DNA of 64,000 bases from Lepidonotus clava (lineage: Eukaryota; Annelida; Polychaeta; Phyllodocida; Polynoidae): NCBI GenBank assembly GCA_936440205.1, contig OW387146.1, positions 49,528,426-49,592,425 on the forward strand, written 5' to 3'. Under the pieces are notes generated by a model, which worked only from the letters and a program-made list of their open reading frames with translations, was not told the origin of the DNA and did no database searches. How positions within the stretch are numbered: the stretch's first letter is position 1; the number at the start of each line of letters is the position of its first letter. Positions 46,064 to 56,899 of this stretch are shown here, piece by piece. Position numbers and translations under genes: made by a program.

Positions 46064-46795
46064 ATGTCTATGGTTTGGATGTTTCTGTTGTCTCTCTCGA
46101 CAGTTTTTGCTCAGGACAGTATATGTCAAATATGTTTGTGTATCGCGGAAACTATAACCTGTCGACACATGAACCCTCAAAAATTATATATTCCGCGGAA
46201 CAAACGATACCGCGTTTTAGATTGGAGGATGTGTACTCTAACTAAATTTGATGAAACGCTCATGTGGAAATTTGAAAGACTGCGAGTTTTGGATATTCGT
46301 GATCATTGGGATAATTTTGATTGTACTTCTCTACCGGATTTATTGAATTATACGTTGTTGCATGCCTGCGACACAACCACTCAACCCTCCACACTTCACT
46401 TTATTTCTACTTCGACCAACAAACCAACTGTAGAAAGGGAGTCAAACTCGCCTTCGGTATACACAAAAGACGGATTGACCGAGATTGCCAGTTCGACTTC
46501 TGTATCTGGTCAAACAACGCGGGTTGAATGGACAACAGGGACAGCTGGAAGTGATGATCTTTTGTCAACTATTCATCAGAATTTGACACCTTCTTCTGTT
46601 GACCCGTTACCCGAAGAAACCCCCAACCTTCTTTTACCTCGGGGCTTCTCTGGGAACTTTCTTGGTTATCGTAGTTATTATATTAATCATTTTTTGAAGT
46701 TTAAGAGACAATTCAAAAACTGGACTGAAAATATAAATTACTATGGATTTTACAATGATGTGTATGGTAATGTTGTGTACGAAACAGCAGTTTAG
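46064..46795 (+). CDS. LRRNT-like glycoprotein, relative of the minus-strand neighbour
   Basis: The start is set at ATG 46064, directly before a hydrophobic signal peptide (V-W-M-F-L-L-S-L). Then C-Q-I-C-L-C...I-T-C has the same Cys-x2-Cys-x-Cys-x6-Cys spacing as in 44190-45518; a V-L-D-I-R-D-H block matches its L-D-V-R-H block, followed by two Cys and a Ser/Thr-rich stalk. No membrane segment is seen before the stop, so it is secreted or the tail is missing. The two genes are divergent, about 550 bp apart. An AATAAA lies near 46,840. Together they look like an inverted duplication, or a captured host LRR gene that duplicated. Confidence 0.5.
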   Translation: MSMVWMFLLSLSTVFAQDSICQICLCIAETITCRHMNPQKLYIPRNKRYRVLDWRMCTLTKFDETLMWKFERLRVLDIRDHWDNFDCTSLPDLLNYTLLHACDTTTQPSTLHFISTSTNKPTVERESNSPSVYTKDGLTEIASSTSVSGQTTRVEWTTGTAGSDDLLSTIHQNLTPSSVDPLPEETPNLLLPRGFSGNFLGYRSYYINHFLKFKRQFKNWTENINYYGFYNDVYGNVVYETAV

Positions 46796-47237
46796 AGATA
46801 TAAAGAACAAGTATTACACAATTTATTGGTAAATGTTCAATAAAACAAAAAAGTCAACGAGTCTTTATGTACTGTGACGTGAATCATATTCTTTTATTGA
46901 CACGCAATAACATATATTCAACCATACAGCGCTTTTTCTTGATCGTTATGTTTACTTTAGTTTACTCTATCTTGTATATATATAACCGTACAGCGTTTCA
47001 TGATATTAATTCTAAAGTTAACCCTACGTATAACGCAAGTATAAGTATCGTTTGCGACTACATTTTTGTTTGATATATATATATATATATGATCTACAGT
47101 AACATGTATATATATATGTTGTTTCTTCTTCTTCTTCTTGTCGTACATAACTTGTGGGTGCTAAGGATATGATAGTAATTTAATAAATGTTCATAAGTAA
47201 CCTCTGCATTATCTCTCTCACGCCTACGAGCCACATT

Positions 47238-48526
47238 TTAAAGTTCGATAATTTCTTGATATTCAAATTCGAAATCTGGTTTTTCCTCCAGAAGCAACTT
47301 CTCAGGATCAGTTTCTACGATAACATCCGAACAAGTACAGTACGGAACTAAGTTTTCATTTCCAAACCGTTTCCCAATTACGCGGCAAGCCTCCATCAAT
47401 CTAAAGATTGTGACACGCGCCCTACAAGCTTTAGCGTGTCTGCTAACGATCGGATCTCTGTCCCCGAGACAACCGTTCGAATGTGCACCCTGATCGAAAG
47501 ATCCATAACTACAACCCGAGCAGTGCTTCTTTACTCTTTCGGTTAGTTCTAATCGAAGTATATAATTGTACACTTTCGTGGCGAGTTCTTTCGCCTCTGG
47601 CATCAAAGTCTCCGTTTTGTGAACGGCTACTTCATATATTTGAGTATCCTCCTCCTTTTCGAGAACCCCTTTCATCAAGTCGCACTGGTCTCTACAATTT
47701 TGCTCTACCAGAAACGCGGCCTCACACGAACTTACTTTAACCCCCTTTACGTTGGAAATATCCCACCGCCATAAACTTACAGTCTGGCGAGCCTTCTTCT
47801 TTGCGGGAACTCCGAAGTCTTCTTGCTCTCCTCCCTGTAGCTCTACCAGTCTGTTGAATTCCCGTTGGTTTAGGTTGATGGATTCGTTCCTGAAAAATAT
47901 AAAATTAGGAGGCTTTGAACTTATGGAAAATAGAATCGTACTTAATAACAATTTAACGCGCTGACCAAACAACTCATATCATATACAAACTCGCTTTCCG
48001 GTTAACATTCTCTAGAAGAAGCGTGCTTAATATCACTAGTAATCAAACCAGTCGAAGAGCGAGCGTCAATAACTCATATATATATATTCGCTGTTCGGTT
48101 TTCGAACTCTAAAAGAGACACGATTACTGGATTTTTAAGTTTATATCAAAACATAACATATACCGCATTCATATTTTGGGTAATATGTATAACATTGTTA
48201 TGTACTCACCAAATCTTTTTTCCTCCGAGGAATCTGCTGAAACCGATATAGAACTCCTTGTTGTAGAGAGTCACCACGATCTTCCATGTTTTAAGCGTTG
48301 TGTCGAGAATGACGTCTTGAATAAGCGAAGGTTTCGCTTCTCGGATTGTCGCGTCGTTGTTGACAGCCCACTGAACTAAGTCCATGGGAATTGTAACAGT
48401 CCTGGTTTTCTCGAGTCCTTTTCTTATTATTTTCATGAAGTCTCCCGACTGTTCGGTAAAAACTTTTGCGCTTAGAATCTCCATTCTGATGCTTAGTTTA
48501 TTGTTGAGAGTTCTCTGAATAACCAC
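47238..48526 (-). CDS. Possible PC4-like DNA-binding protein, spliced (fossil part)
   Basis: Two minus-strand exons: 48526 to about 48209, ending at a GTGAGTAC donor, and about 47900 to 47238, preceded by TATTTTTCAG. The first exon ends in a strand-rich segment (K-E-F-Y-I-G-F-S-R-F-L) and the second opens with I-N-L-N-Q-R-E-F-N-R-L; together these resemble the PC4/p15 ssDNA-binding fold split by the intron. The second exon continues with a C-S-G-C patch and many acidic residues. PC4-like domains are reported in DNA viruses, but this assignment is by pattern only. The overall family is unknown. Confidence 0.38.
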
Positions 48527-48895
48527 TCGGAATAAGTAACAAGCTGTTTCGAGTTATCTTTTTAATAGACGCTAGCCTTCGTGTTGCAGATTTTCTATTG
48601 GATCCTTTTTGAATCATGAATATTCAAGTGCAGCCATCGCCGCCACCGCCACAACCACCCAAGACAATTCTAAGGTTTACTCTTAATACTCTCAATTCAG
48701 TCTGTTCGTATTTACATTATTGGTTTACAGCTCAAAAACCAACACGGCTTTAGAAACCTTTACAAATATTCAAATTCGCGGAACTATAAGGGAAGCTATC
48801 ATTCTCTAAGCTTTGTTAATTTTCTATTAAACTATATAAGCATGAAGCGAAATACGCTGACGGTTACCTACTTTATCTTAAATCAAGAATAATGT

Positions 48896-49645
48896 CTATG
48901 CTGTTCTCAATTCGAATAGGTTTGGAACGTACCGATCTTTCAAAGTCTCGGAGGGATTTTGTTTCGACAAAAACCTGCGAGTGCGTTTAAATGTAAAATA
49001 CGAATCAAGTCCAGCTGTACTCGCGAAACAGTAAGTATGTAAAGTTAAACTTTCCTCGCTTATGTTTGAATGGCATTGCTGGGCTAGTTGTTCTCCGCAT
49101 TCGGCTTCCTTCTCTAATTCTGTTTTTTCAGCTAGCTTCTCAAACTCTCTCACAAGAAGACAGTGGTAGACCATTGAGAGCATTTCGGACTTTGAAGGAA
49201 TTTCTTCGGGCGCGCACTCTACCACATAACGAGTTTTACTCTTCGATTTAAGTTTTTCAAATCGTCTTTTTGCAAAATTATGGCAAGTTTCTGGGTTCCA
49301 ATATCTGAGATCGCTTTCTTCTAGAGTTTCGTGGTTTTTGTCGAGTATTCTGCATGTGTATACTTCCAAATATTCACTATCGACATAAACTTTACGTCCA
49401 TATGATGTTCGTTTAGGAATTTCCATGTTGCGGTCGCTTTAATTAGTCCAATATTCACAAGTCTTTTTTTGAATATAAGAGTGTTATAGCATTCACCCTT
49501 CTGAATCTCTTTCTCCTTCTTCAAAAAAACTCCTTGCAGTATTGATACCTCTGAATGTCACCTTTAGCGGGTCTGTTTAAAACAGCTCTACTGAGAAACT
49601 CTTTTCCACACGCAGAGCACTTGTATTTATTTCCCGAAACGCGGC
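48896..49645 (-). pseudogene. Zinc-finger-like protein, possible relative of 47238-48526 (fossil part)
   Basis: At the right a C-S-A-C-G-K-E-F patch plus a later Cys (about 49,545-49,640) resembles a zinc finger; further left the strand reads a region with E-Y-L-E-V-Y-T-C-R-I and an L-R-Y-W-N block, similar in layout to the PC4-like region of its neighbour, then helical Glu/Lys-rich sequence. About two breaks. No firm family. Confidence 0.33.
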
Positions 49646-49844
49646 TCACTTGTGGCAACTTAGACTCGATCTATGACTGAAATCCTTACCATTTCAATTT
49701 AACCTGTGATGCGTGTCTATACGCTCTTATAACAGATCAATGGATTTGTATGCATACTCGAACCAACCCCCTCCCTACCGCTATTGTTGCAGGATTCACG
49801 TTATGGTTATAGTGTAGCTTTTACATACGCTGGTTCTCGAACTT

Positions 49845-50045
49845 GATTTTCTGAAATTAACAGTCATATATACGCTGACGGTTAGAATACTTGCTTTATT
49901 TTATTATTACATATACGCTGAGCACGCTTGTTTCCTGCCTGGGTAGGAAACAAGGGGTAAAAAGTTAGAGGCGGCATATACGCTGGCCGCGTTAGTTAGA
50001 GTTAATGATTACATATACGCTGACCGCGTTAGTTCTCTGACCTCT
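49845..50045. promoter_or_regulatory. Repeated TATACGCTGACCGCGTTAG blocks near the right terminus
   Basis: Four copies of a TATACGCTG-type motif here. The extended form, including GTTAGTTAGAGTTAATGATT, also occurs at 27,996-28,080 and 44,375-44,460, always in the plus orientation and always between genes of the Polinton; shorter copies lie at 48,073, 48,852 and 43,680. Candidate shared promoter or replication-factor site. Confidence 0.5.
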
Positions 50046-50133
50046 GACCCGACCTCTTAGGTTTATATTGTGTAACACCAGCTATTATTTACTCAAACTC
50101 ACCCAGTTCTTTTCACTTACCTCTCACCTAGTT

Positions 50134-50418
50134 CCTAGTTCCGCAATCCGTTAATCCCCAAATCAACCGTGTCTATTATGACGTTGATTAAATGTTTACC
50201 GCCGGATCAATTTGATAGCACCCAATAACCTAGTTCCTTAATTGGTTAATCCCCAAACCAATCCGTGTCGATTATGTCGTCGATTAATTGTTTACCAACC
50301 TTAATCCCTAAACAAACAATCTTTATTTACTGTACTCGTTGACTGTTTACTGACCCAGTTTTCCTTAATCCTTTAATCCCTCTGCCAACACACTATCTGG
50401 CTATCACCATCTACTACT
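50134..50418 (-). repeat. Polinton right terminal inverted repeat
   Basis: Inverse of 22154-22437 with roughly a dozen differences by eye and one single-base length difference; ends at 50418 next to TGCCTC. Confidence 0.93.
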
Positions 50419-50424
50419 TGCCTC

Positions 50425-51330
50425 TTTATGGGCCTCTTTACAAAGACGCTTAGCCAGGTCAGCAATTGCTCTTAGTGCATACCTTTCTTTCCTATGGACC
50501 TCGTCAAGGTACTCGTTTAATCAGACTTACTTACAAGCAGGGTTTGATCGGATGTCGTTTCTTGCTCCGTAAACTAGGTCCCTTGTGGACACATCAGTAA
50601 ATACAACAGTTACCGAATGGGGCTTCCAACCTGTTGTGACTTTAGATCCTGATCGCTAAACCTTATGTATAGCAGTCTGATCTACTTTAACTCCAGTGTT
50701 GAAGATAAGACGTCCAATAATGAACATGTGTCGGGACTGCAACCAGTCCCAAAAACATAATGCCTAGAACCCTACTTTTGCAGACACAACCTCCCACATA
50801 CCTATGTTTAACTGCACAAAGGTAGAGATTAAAACATCTGCTTTGTGCATGCTTATTGATTTAGTGTAAGGGTCACCAGATGAATACAAAATGTTAAGAA
50901 TTCCTCTAAATTACTTAGCTTATGAAAATATCTAGTAATGGCAGGTGCCGCTGATAGGTGTTAATATACCCGACGACAATGCTCACCGGGACACACTTTC
51001 CCGCAAGCACAGATGCCTTGGGTAAAATCGATATCAGACTGGTTTATAAGCATGAGTGCAGGGTAATCGAGAGAGAGAGACCAGTAGCGTTTGGATCATA
51101 TGGATCGGGAGATTCGAAGGGGTTTAGATAGCAATACAACCAAAGGGACATCTGGTGACTTATACGGTACTACCGCACGACGGCCGGAGGTGAGACTAGG
51201 CAGACTCTACAGAGGAAGCTTACTCCACCCTAAACTGGAACTGTTATACCTTGGACTTATTGCCATCACGAGCAGCTGTACGCATCACCATATCCATCAA
51301 TAAACTTACCGTACTGCCAAGCGTTGTTCA
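50425..51330. other. No recognisable gene
   Basis: Host flank of the Polinton. No exon, repeat or RNA gene that I can support. Confidence 0.45.
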
Positions 51331-51479
51331 TGTTATGGATTGAGCGCCCATCTCGTGGACTTACTCACCACTCTACTAGCAGCCCATTAGAGACAATATT
51401 AATAACAATAATCATCTCGGACAATACACTATAATTATAATCAACCCTAAACTCAACAATAGCGTTCATAACCATGTTA

Positions 51480-52075
51480 GTGTAAGGTAGTATATAAGCA
51501 CCACCTGTTGTGAACCGTACAGCTGCCAGACAGGGTATGCTTGGGCTTTGCCCCATGCACCTGCCACTCCACCCTCTGGGGCTCTCACCCGCCAATCAGA
51601 GGCCTCCACAAACCACCCCTCCCCACTCAGGGAGATGATGCAACCCATGCACAACTCCCCCTCTTCCTCTCAGGCCTGCACAAATAACCCCTCCCCATCC
51701 TCGGGAGGAGCAGTATATAAGGGGATCCCTGCCACTGTAGGGACACACTCTCCTGGAGCCCCTTCTGAAAGGCATACCCATGGACTACCTCACTGGATAC
51801 TCTACTAGACCGGAAGCCACTACTCTACCTGGCCCAGCCACCTTGCCAGACCACCGGACTAGAGGTTATAGCAGGCCTGGAGGACTTAGGCTCTGGGCTG
51901 GACCAGTGGTTGACACGGACTCTGATTGGAGTATAGAGGTAGGCGCTCAGAGGGGCGTTATTATTGTCACTTTGGTACCACTCACCAGTACTGTATGGTA
52001 TTTGTACGGAGTACTTCATCTATCGTATGCTTATCAGAAATAAAGGTTTGAAACTGTATTTGAACGTGTGGCTCT
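51480..52075 (+). promoter_or_regulatory. LTR-like promoter and poly(A) patch
   Basis: GC-rich sequence with a CCAAT (near 51,590), two CACAAAYNACCCCTCCCC-like repeats about 70 bp apart, a TATATAAGG box (about 51,712) and an AATAAAGG (about 52,041): the order of a U3-R-U5 unit. No TG..CA ends or duplications could be fixed, so a solo LTR is only a suggestion. Confidence 0.3.
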
Positions 52076-52191
52076 TCCTTTACATAAGTTGCCCAAAGTT
52101 ACGGTGAGAATCTAGTATTCAGCAGGGAATACCTCTACAGTACTTGCCACTCTAGCTATCCCTTTTAATAATAGTCGCCGGTTAGAGCTTA

Positions 52192-52660
52192 TTATCTGCT
52201 ATTCAAAATAACATCAGGAATGCCTATCACACATAATCCAACCATAAGCAAAATCGATCCCCCCGGCGCAAACATGAGGTTCTCATTGCGTGTTTCCCTA
52301 ATGCCTTCAAGGATCAGGTGGGTTTTGTTTTCTTCTCTCTTTAGCTTCCGTTGGACAGAAGAGTGAGTATCATCTTGTCCTTCTACCTGGGCGATTCTCT
52401 CAGCAAGATTTTGAACGTCCTGCTTGAGAAGTTGGTTCTCCTGTTGAAGATCTTTCACTTGCCTTTCTAAGATGGTGCTCTTATTTCTAAGCTAAGTTTC
52501 ATTTCTCTTTATTTCCACATCTGAGTTACTGAGTTCTGTGAACTTTTTGTCTGAGGCGAGGAGCAGCATGCTGTTTGTGTGTGTTAGCTTTGTTTCCAAA
52601 CTTATCAAATCAGCTCGGATTTGTGTTAACAATTATTTTGTCAATCTTCTCTTCTAGTGA
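52192..52660 (-). pseudogene. LINE ORF1-like coiled-coil fragment
   Basis: Read leftward from M-S-L-E-E-K-I-D-K near 52,660: a heptad-rich coiled coil, one in-frame stop near 52,494, then coiled coil again (from 52458) leading into N-K-T-H-L-I-L-E-G-I-R-E-T, which matches the start of the RNA-binding domain in L1/CR1-type ORF1 proteins. Ends without the rest of that domain. A truncated LINE piece. Confidence 0.5.
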
Positions 52661-52699
52661 CATTTTGGTGATATTTTCCCTTTTTTTTGGGTCCAGTGG

Positions 52700-53730
52700 T
52701 TCTTTAACAGTGGCAGGGGAGGTTGTCTAGCTTTGTGTATACATGAAAGAGTTTGTTCTGATATGGCTCGGTGAACAATTTTCAGTGCATATGGGGTTGG
52801 CGGGAATAAACAGCATGGTTTTTTTTTAAAACTTATTTGACAGTCAGGATGCAATTTAGCATTTGTAGATCCTAATTTCTGGATGGTAATATACTAAGAT
52901 CCATCAGCTAAATGTGTGCCTTCAGTTAAAGATGAAAGTTAATTTAAATCAAAGCTATTCCACATCAAGTGCTGAGACAGCCTAATATAAGACCAACCTC
53001 TATTAATCCGTCATTTTGGTATCCTAAAAGATAAAAATCAATGTGAGTTTGTGTTCCAACCAGTGAAAATAAAAATGAAAAATGTGACCAGTCACGGGAT
53101 ATGGTAACCTAGAGGGATATTAGTTATTTTGCTCCAAGTCCATTAATAAGTGAGTTATTGATGAAAACAAGCTAATAATGCATATTTTTCTAAGAAATGT
53201 GACCAGGCAGAATTTTCCAGAGATTAAGATTATGAGCAAAACATGATTCTATTTATTTATGAAAGTTGCATTATGGGTAATATTGCAAGGAACAGCCTTT
53301 TTAAAAAGGGTGTTACAATAAGGAATGTTACCATGTTACCATGGCAACAGAAAAAGAAATATTCAGATTGCATAGAATATTTTTGTCAAGTTCATTAACA
53401 AAAGTCTTTCAGTTTCCAGTGGTAAAAACTCTTATTTGAATTGAGATCTGTGTGAAAAGTTATTGTATTTAAATTAATTGTGATAATCAAGAAAATTGTA
53501 TTTTCTAACTAAATATGGTTTGGTTCAGGGTGTTATAATATGGAAATGAAGCACAAATGGTAAAACAAGGGTGTGCCAGTGTGTACCACATAGTGGATTT
53601 CAAACGCCAAAATCTCAGCCTACAATAGGAATATTTAAAAATGGTTTGCATTGTCTGAAAGATAGAATTGTAAATTCAAATTCATACTTTCCCCCTCTAG
53701 GACACCAAGTCCCATGATTGGTCACAAATA
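52700..53730. other. Non-coding, one X-box palindrome
   Basis: AT-rich with no gene. GTTACCATGGCAAC at 53335-53348 is an RFX-type X-box like those at 10490-11270 and 63419. Confidence 0.45.
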
Positions 53731-53734
53731 CTTC

Positions 53735-53830
53735 CCGCCTTATACCAGCAGTTAGGGCATTCTCAAAGACGAAAAACGTTGGTTGGGGTGAGGGGGAATC
53801 AAACCAGCATGACAATGTATGTGTTAGAAC
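53735..53830 (-). repeat. tRNA-like (B-box) SINE-type repeat, copy 1
   Basis: Shares the block TTCTCAAAGACGAAAAACG and a GGGAATCRAACC-type inverted B-box with three copies at 56555-56895. tRNA-derived SINEs carry such a GGTTCGAATCC box; no full cloverleaf is formed. Confidence 0.5.
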
Positions 53831-54432
53831 CAGCAACAAGAAAATGGAGTAATCACCCCAGAAAAAAAACTTTAATCACCCGTAATAAATATCGGCGTCG
53901 CTGGCACACAATGCAAATGCTATTAATTAGGTCAGTAGGTCACGACAAGTGAGCATCGGCCGAAAATAAGTTCATAGACTAATAGAGTGTTTCAATCAAA
54001 AAGTCGTTACAACCTAGTTTTATGACCTACTTTTGTAAATATTCCATTTCATCACCGTCTTATGTATGATTTTCTTTATTTTCTCATTTTTTTGTATATT
54101 GTTAGTATGTATATATTAATTGTATAGAAATCGTATATGTTTTATTTTGTTTTACTGTAAGTTAAATTTTTTCAGCATTTTTTTTCTATATAGTTTATAC
54201 AGTATTTTGTGTTAAATAAAGAAAACACAACAAGGTAATATGGTTAATTTTGCAATAAAAATGTAAAAAGCAGATTACGATTTCTATATACAATGCCGTT
54301 CTTTTAGATTTTAAAAAATGTTATACTTTACAAACTCTTTTTTTGTGTTTTTTTTATGAAATTGTTGTTGTTGTTTTGTTTTTTCATTGATATGGTATCA
54401 TGTGAAAAATACTGTTTTTCTAGGTATATAAA

Positions 54433-55960
54433 TCATGGTTCATGGTCAGTCTTTGTCTTAGATTGTAAAAGAGTTGTTGGAGCATGAGAAACCAAGAAAC
54501 ATTCTGTCAGTTCTTCCAGTTTACTTTGCATGATGGTAACCGCGTAGATGAGTCTGTCGACATTAGCAGAAAGGGCCTTTACACAGTTGATGGTGTTTTC
54601 CAGATCACGCTGCATGTGTCCTATTGTTAGGGGACATCTCTTGGGCATGTCCAGGACTTAATCCTCCCCTGATATCTCTTCTTCTTTTTCATCCGTAGAT
54701 AACCACATTTCTAGAATTTCCAGGTTAGGGATTTCCGTCGGGTCCATTTCTGCCACTTTAAGGATAGACCCCAATGATGGACGGCCCATTAAGGGAGGCA
54801 TCAATGCTTTCCTTACTATTGATATGATCATAATGTGTTATACAGGTTGATGCATGCATCCTCCGGGATTTGGTCAGGGGTCAGGTCAAAGGCAAAGAGA
54901 GTGAACCTGTTCTTTAAGTCATGTAACTTAATAGCGCAGTCGTGCCCTGAGGCCAATAGTCCTGTGTCTCTGAAGAGTTTGTGTTAGTAAAACTAGCAAC
55001 TTGCTGTGGATCTTTTGACGTCAAACTGCAAAGCTACTTCACTACTAGTAGTGCCTGAGGTTGAACGGCTTTTGGGCCTTGGTCCTTGAGCTGGCTGATT
55101 CTTTGACCAGTCATACAATCACCCCTGTGGGGATCTGCGTAGTATTGGGCACAGTCCACATGTAGGAGTTTACACTGAGTAAACACATCCAGGTGTGGTC
55201 TTCCCACCATAGACTTTACTCCTCCTCCGACATGGACCGTTCGTTGTGAGTTGCTACCTGTGTTCTGGTCACCCCTCATGTCCATTTTCTCTGTGGTGTC
55301 ATTGTACCAGTTCTTGCATCCTTGGAGGTGAGTCTTTCTGACACCCTCCTCTGTCACCAAGATGGTAAGCTTAGAAAAGGGTAGACTTCCGTCTACATAC
55401 ACTCTTCTTCCCACTGGCACGTCTTGTACCTTGAGTTGCTCACCGTCAGGAGGTCCACCTTCGTCAGTGTTTAAGTACCTTCTGGCTGCACTGAAGGCAG
55501 TGTCCATGAATTCACTTTGCACACTTCTTGAGGTTTTTCCCTACCACCACATGGTCAAAAACTCCTTTTCCTTTTTTCACAATGGTAGGGACTGCTGTTT
55601 TAAATGCTGATGTACCAAGGTTCTTTATCATGGGAAGGGCTGATCTAATCATACTTTTGAATGTTCCATGGCCGCGTTGTCTTCTAGCCCCACCAAAAGC
55701 TGGTAATTGTCCACCTCGAAACTGGGAGCACTTATAATATTGGTCGTATTCACCTCTTGGTACTGCATCCAAGCAGTGGCTTTCATATAGTAACTTACCA
55801 CTTCTTCACTTTCCTCCTTATTACACTAATGTACCATAGGGATGGGAGAGCGTCTTGAAGGTGAATGCTACCGACACTACCCGTACTGTCTCTTAAGTAC
55901 ACTGATACCTCTTTAAAATGCATTGTTCGCATAGGGTGGTAAATCAAATTGGGAAAGTTT
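54433..55960 (-). mobile_element. Older Polinton remnant: capsid-region fragment (fossil)
   Basis: Minus strand, in order: a piece ending V-Y-L-R-D-S like the conserved small capsid-region protein (about 55,955-55,810), a Gly/Arg-rich protein with G-G-A-R-R-Q-R-G-H-G and a hydrophobic helix like the adenovirus pVI-type lytic peptide of other Polintons (55772-55512), then major-capsid blocks (G-R-P-H-L-D-V-F near 55,190 and F-T-L-F-A-F-D-L-T-P-D near 54,905). Heavily decayed with many breaks and no ends seen, hence older than the one at 22154-50418 and from a different Polinton lineage, since the capsid wording differs. Confidence 0.7.
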
Positions 55961-56084
55961 ATTGTGTTCATTGTCTAGGGAGAGTAGTTGTTAACAGCCA
56001 TACAAGTGGTGCAGAAAGCCAAACTCTAGCTATTGGGACAGGTGTTTGACTTGAGGTGAGGCAAACCTTTATAGTGGTGCAGAC

Positions 56085-56375
56085 AGACCTGACTGGTACC
56101 AGCCAGGTATATACAGGTGGATCATCCTTACCAGCAGTGCTGGTAAGGCCAAAAACCAAAACGTTGTGTTCAGGGGAACATAGGCCAAAAGAATTAGGTT
56201 AGGGGTTCACACACAAGTACTGTGGTCATACATAGACAAAGGCCTGACTGGCACCAGCCACCTATAAATAGGTGGGCCAAAAAATGTAATCGTGTTCAGG
56301 TAACATAGGCCAAAAGAATTAGGGCAGGGGTTCACACTGCTGTGGTCATACATAGACTTGTACATTATATTTAAA
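56085..56375. repeat. Tandem duplication, ~155-bp unit
   Basis: GCCTGACTGGYACCAGCCA starts near 56,087 and 56,242; the following ACATAGGCCAAAAGAATTAG and TGTGGTCATACATAGAC blocks are also repeated. Confidence 0.7.
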
Positions 56376-56554
56376 TATAATTCAGCAGCCCATAAGGGTT
56401 CTTGGGACATGAGATACTTTCTCTCATGGTTTATGTTAGATAATGGACTCGTAGTAGTGCATGGGGTGAAATAATGCACTACTACTCATCCCCCCGGTAC
56501 CTGTGGCCAAGTGGCCACTTCGCGGTGGAGGTGTTTAAATATAGGAATATGAAA

Positions 56555-56895
56555 TACTGCCCGCCATGTACCAGCAGTAGGGGTATTCTCAAAGACGAAA
56601 TCCCTAGGTTGGGGGAGAGGGATTTGAACCCATGCAATGATGTGATAGCATGTTCGAACCAGTGAAAATAAAAATAAAATTACTATCTGTCATTTACCAG
56701 CCTTTAGGGTATTCTCAAATACGAAAAACACTGGTTGGTGAGAGGGGGAATCGAACCCACGCGACAATGTGAGTACAAGTTAGAGTTTTGAAAATGAAAA
56801 TAAAAAGCATGGCCTGCAGTTTACCAGCAGGTTATTCTCAAAGATGAAAAACGCTGATTGGTGGGAGAGGGATTCGAACCTGGGCAAGGATGACT
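56555..56895 (-). repeat. Three tandem tRNA-like (B-box) repeats
   Basis: Units near 56,565, 56,690 and 56,815, each with a TACCAGC start, a TTCTCAAA block and an inverted B-box (GGGATTTGAACCC, GGGAATCGAACCC, GGGATTCGAACCT), and GAAAATAAAAA-like ends between them. They match copy 1 at 53735. Confidence 0.6.
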
Positions 56896-56899
56896 TTAA

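Larger units (their letters stand above)
22154..50418 (+). mobile_element. Polinton/Maverick, full length 28.3 kb, with later insertions (fossil)
   Basis: Both ends are present: AGTAGTAGATGG at 22154 and its inverse ending at 50418, flanked by the identical 6-bp target duplication TGCCTC (22148-22153 and 50419-50424). Six-base duplications and AG-starting inverted repeats are the Polinton signature. All hallmark genes are here: family-B polymerase, packaging ATPase, integrase, protease and major capsid, plus accessory genes. At least four DNA transposons have inserted into it. A few small breaks are also seen (about five or six in all genes together), so it is not an active copy. The two inverted repeats differ at about a dozen places in 285 bp by eye, and most genes are nearly open, so it is fairly young. 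Confidence 0.95.

Noticed and set aside
56555-56895. tRNA genes
   Set aside because: Only a B-box-like segment is present; no acceptor stem, anticodon arm or A-box can be folded.
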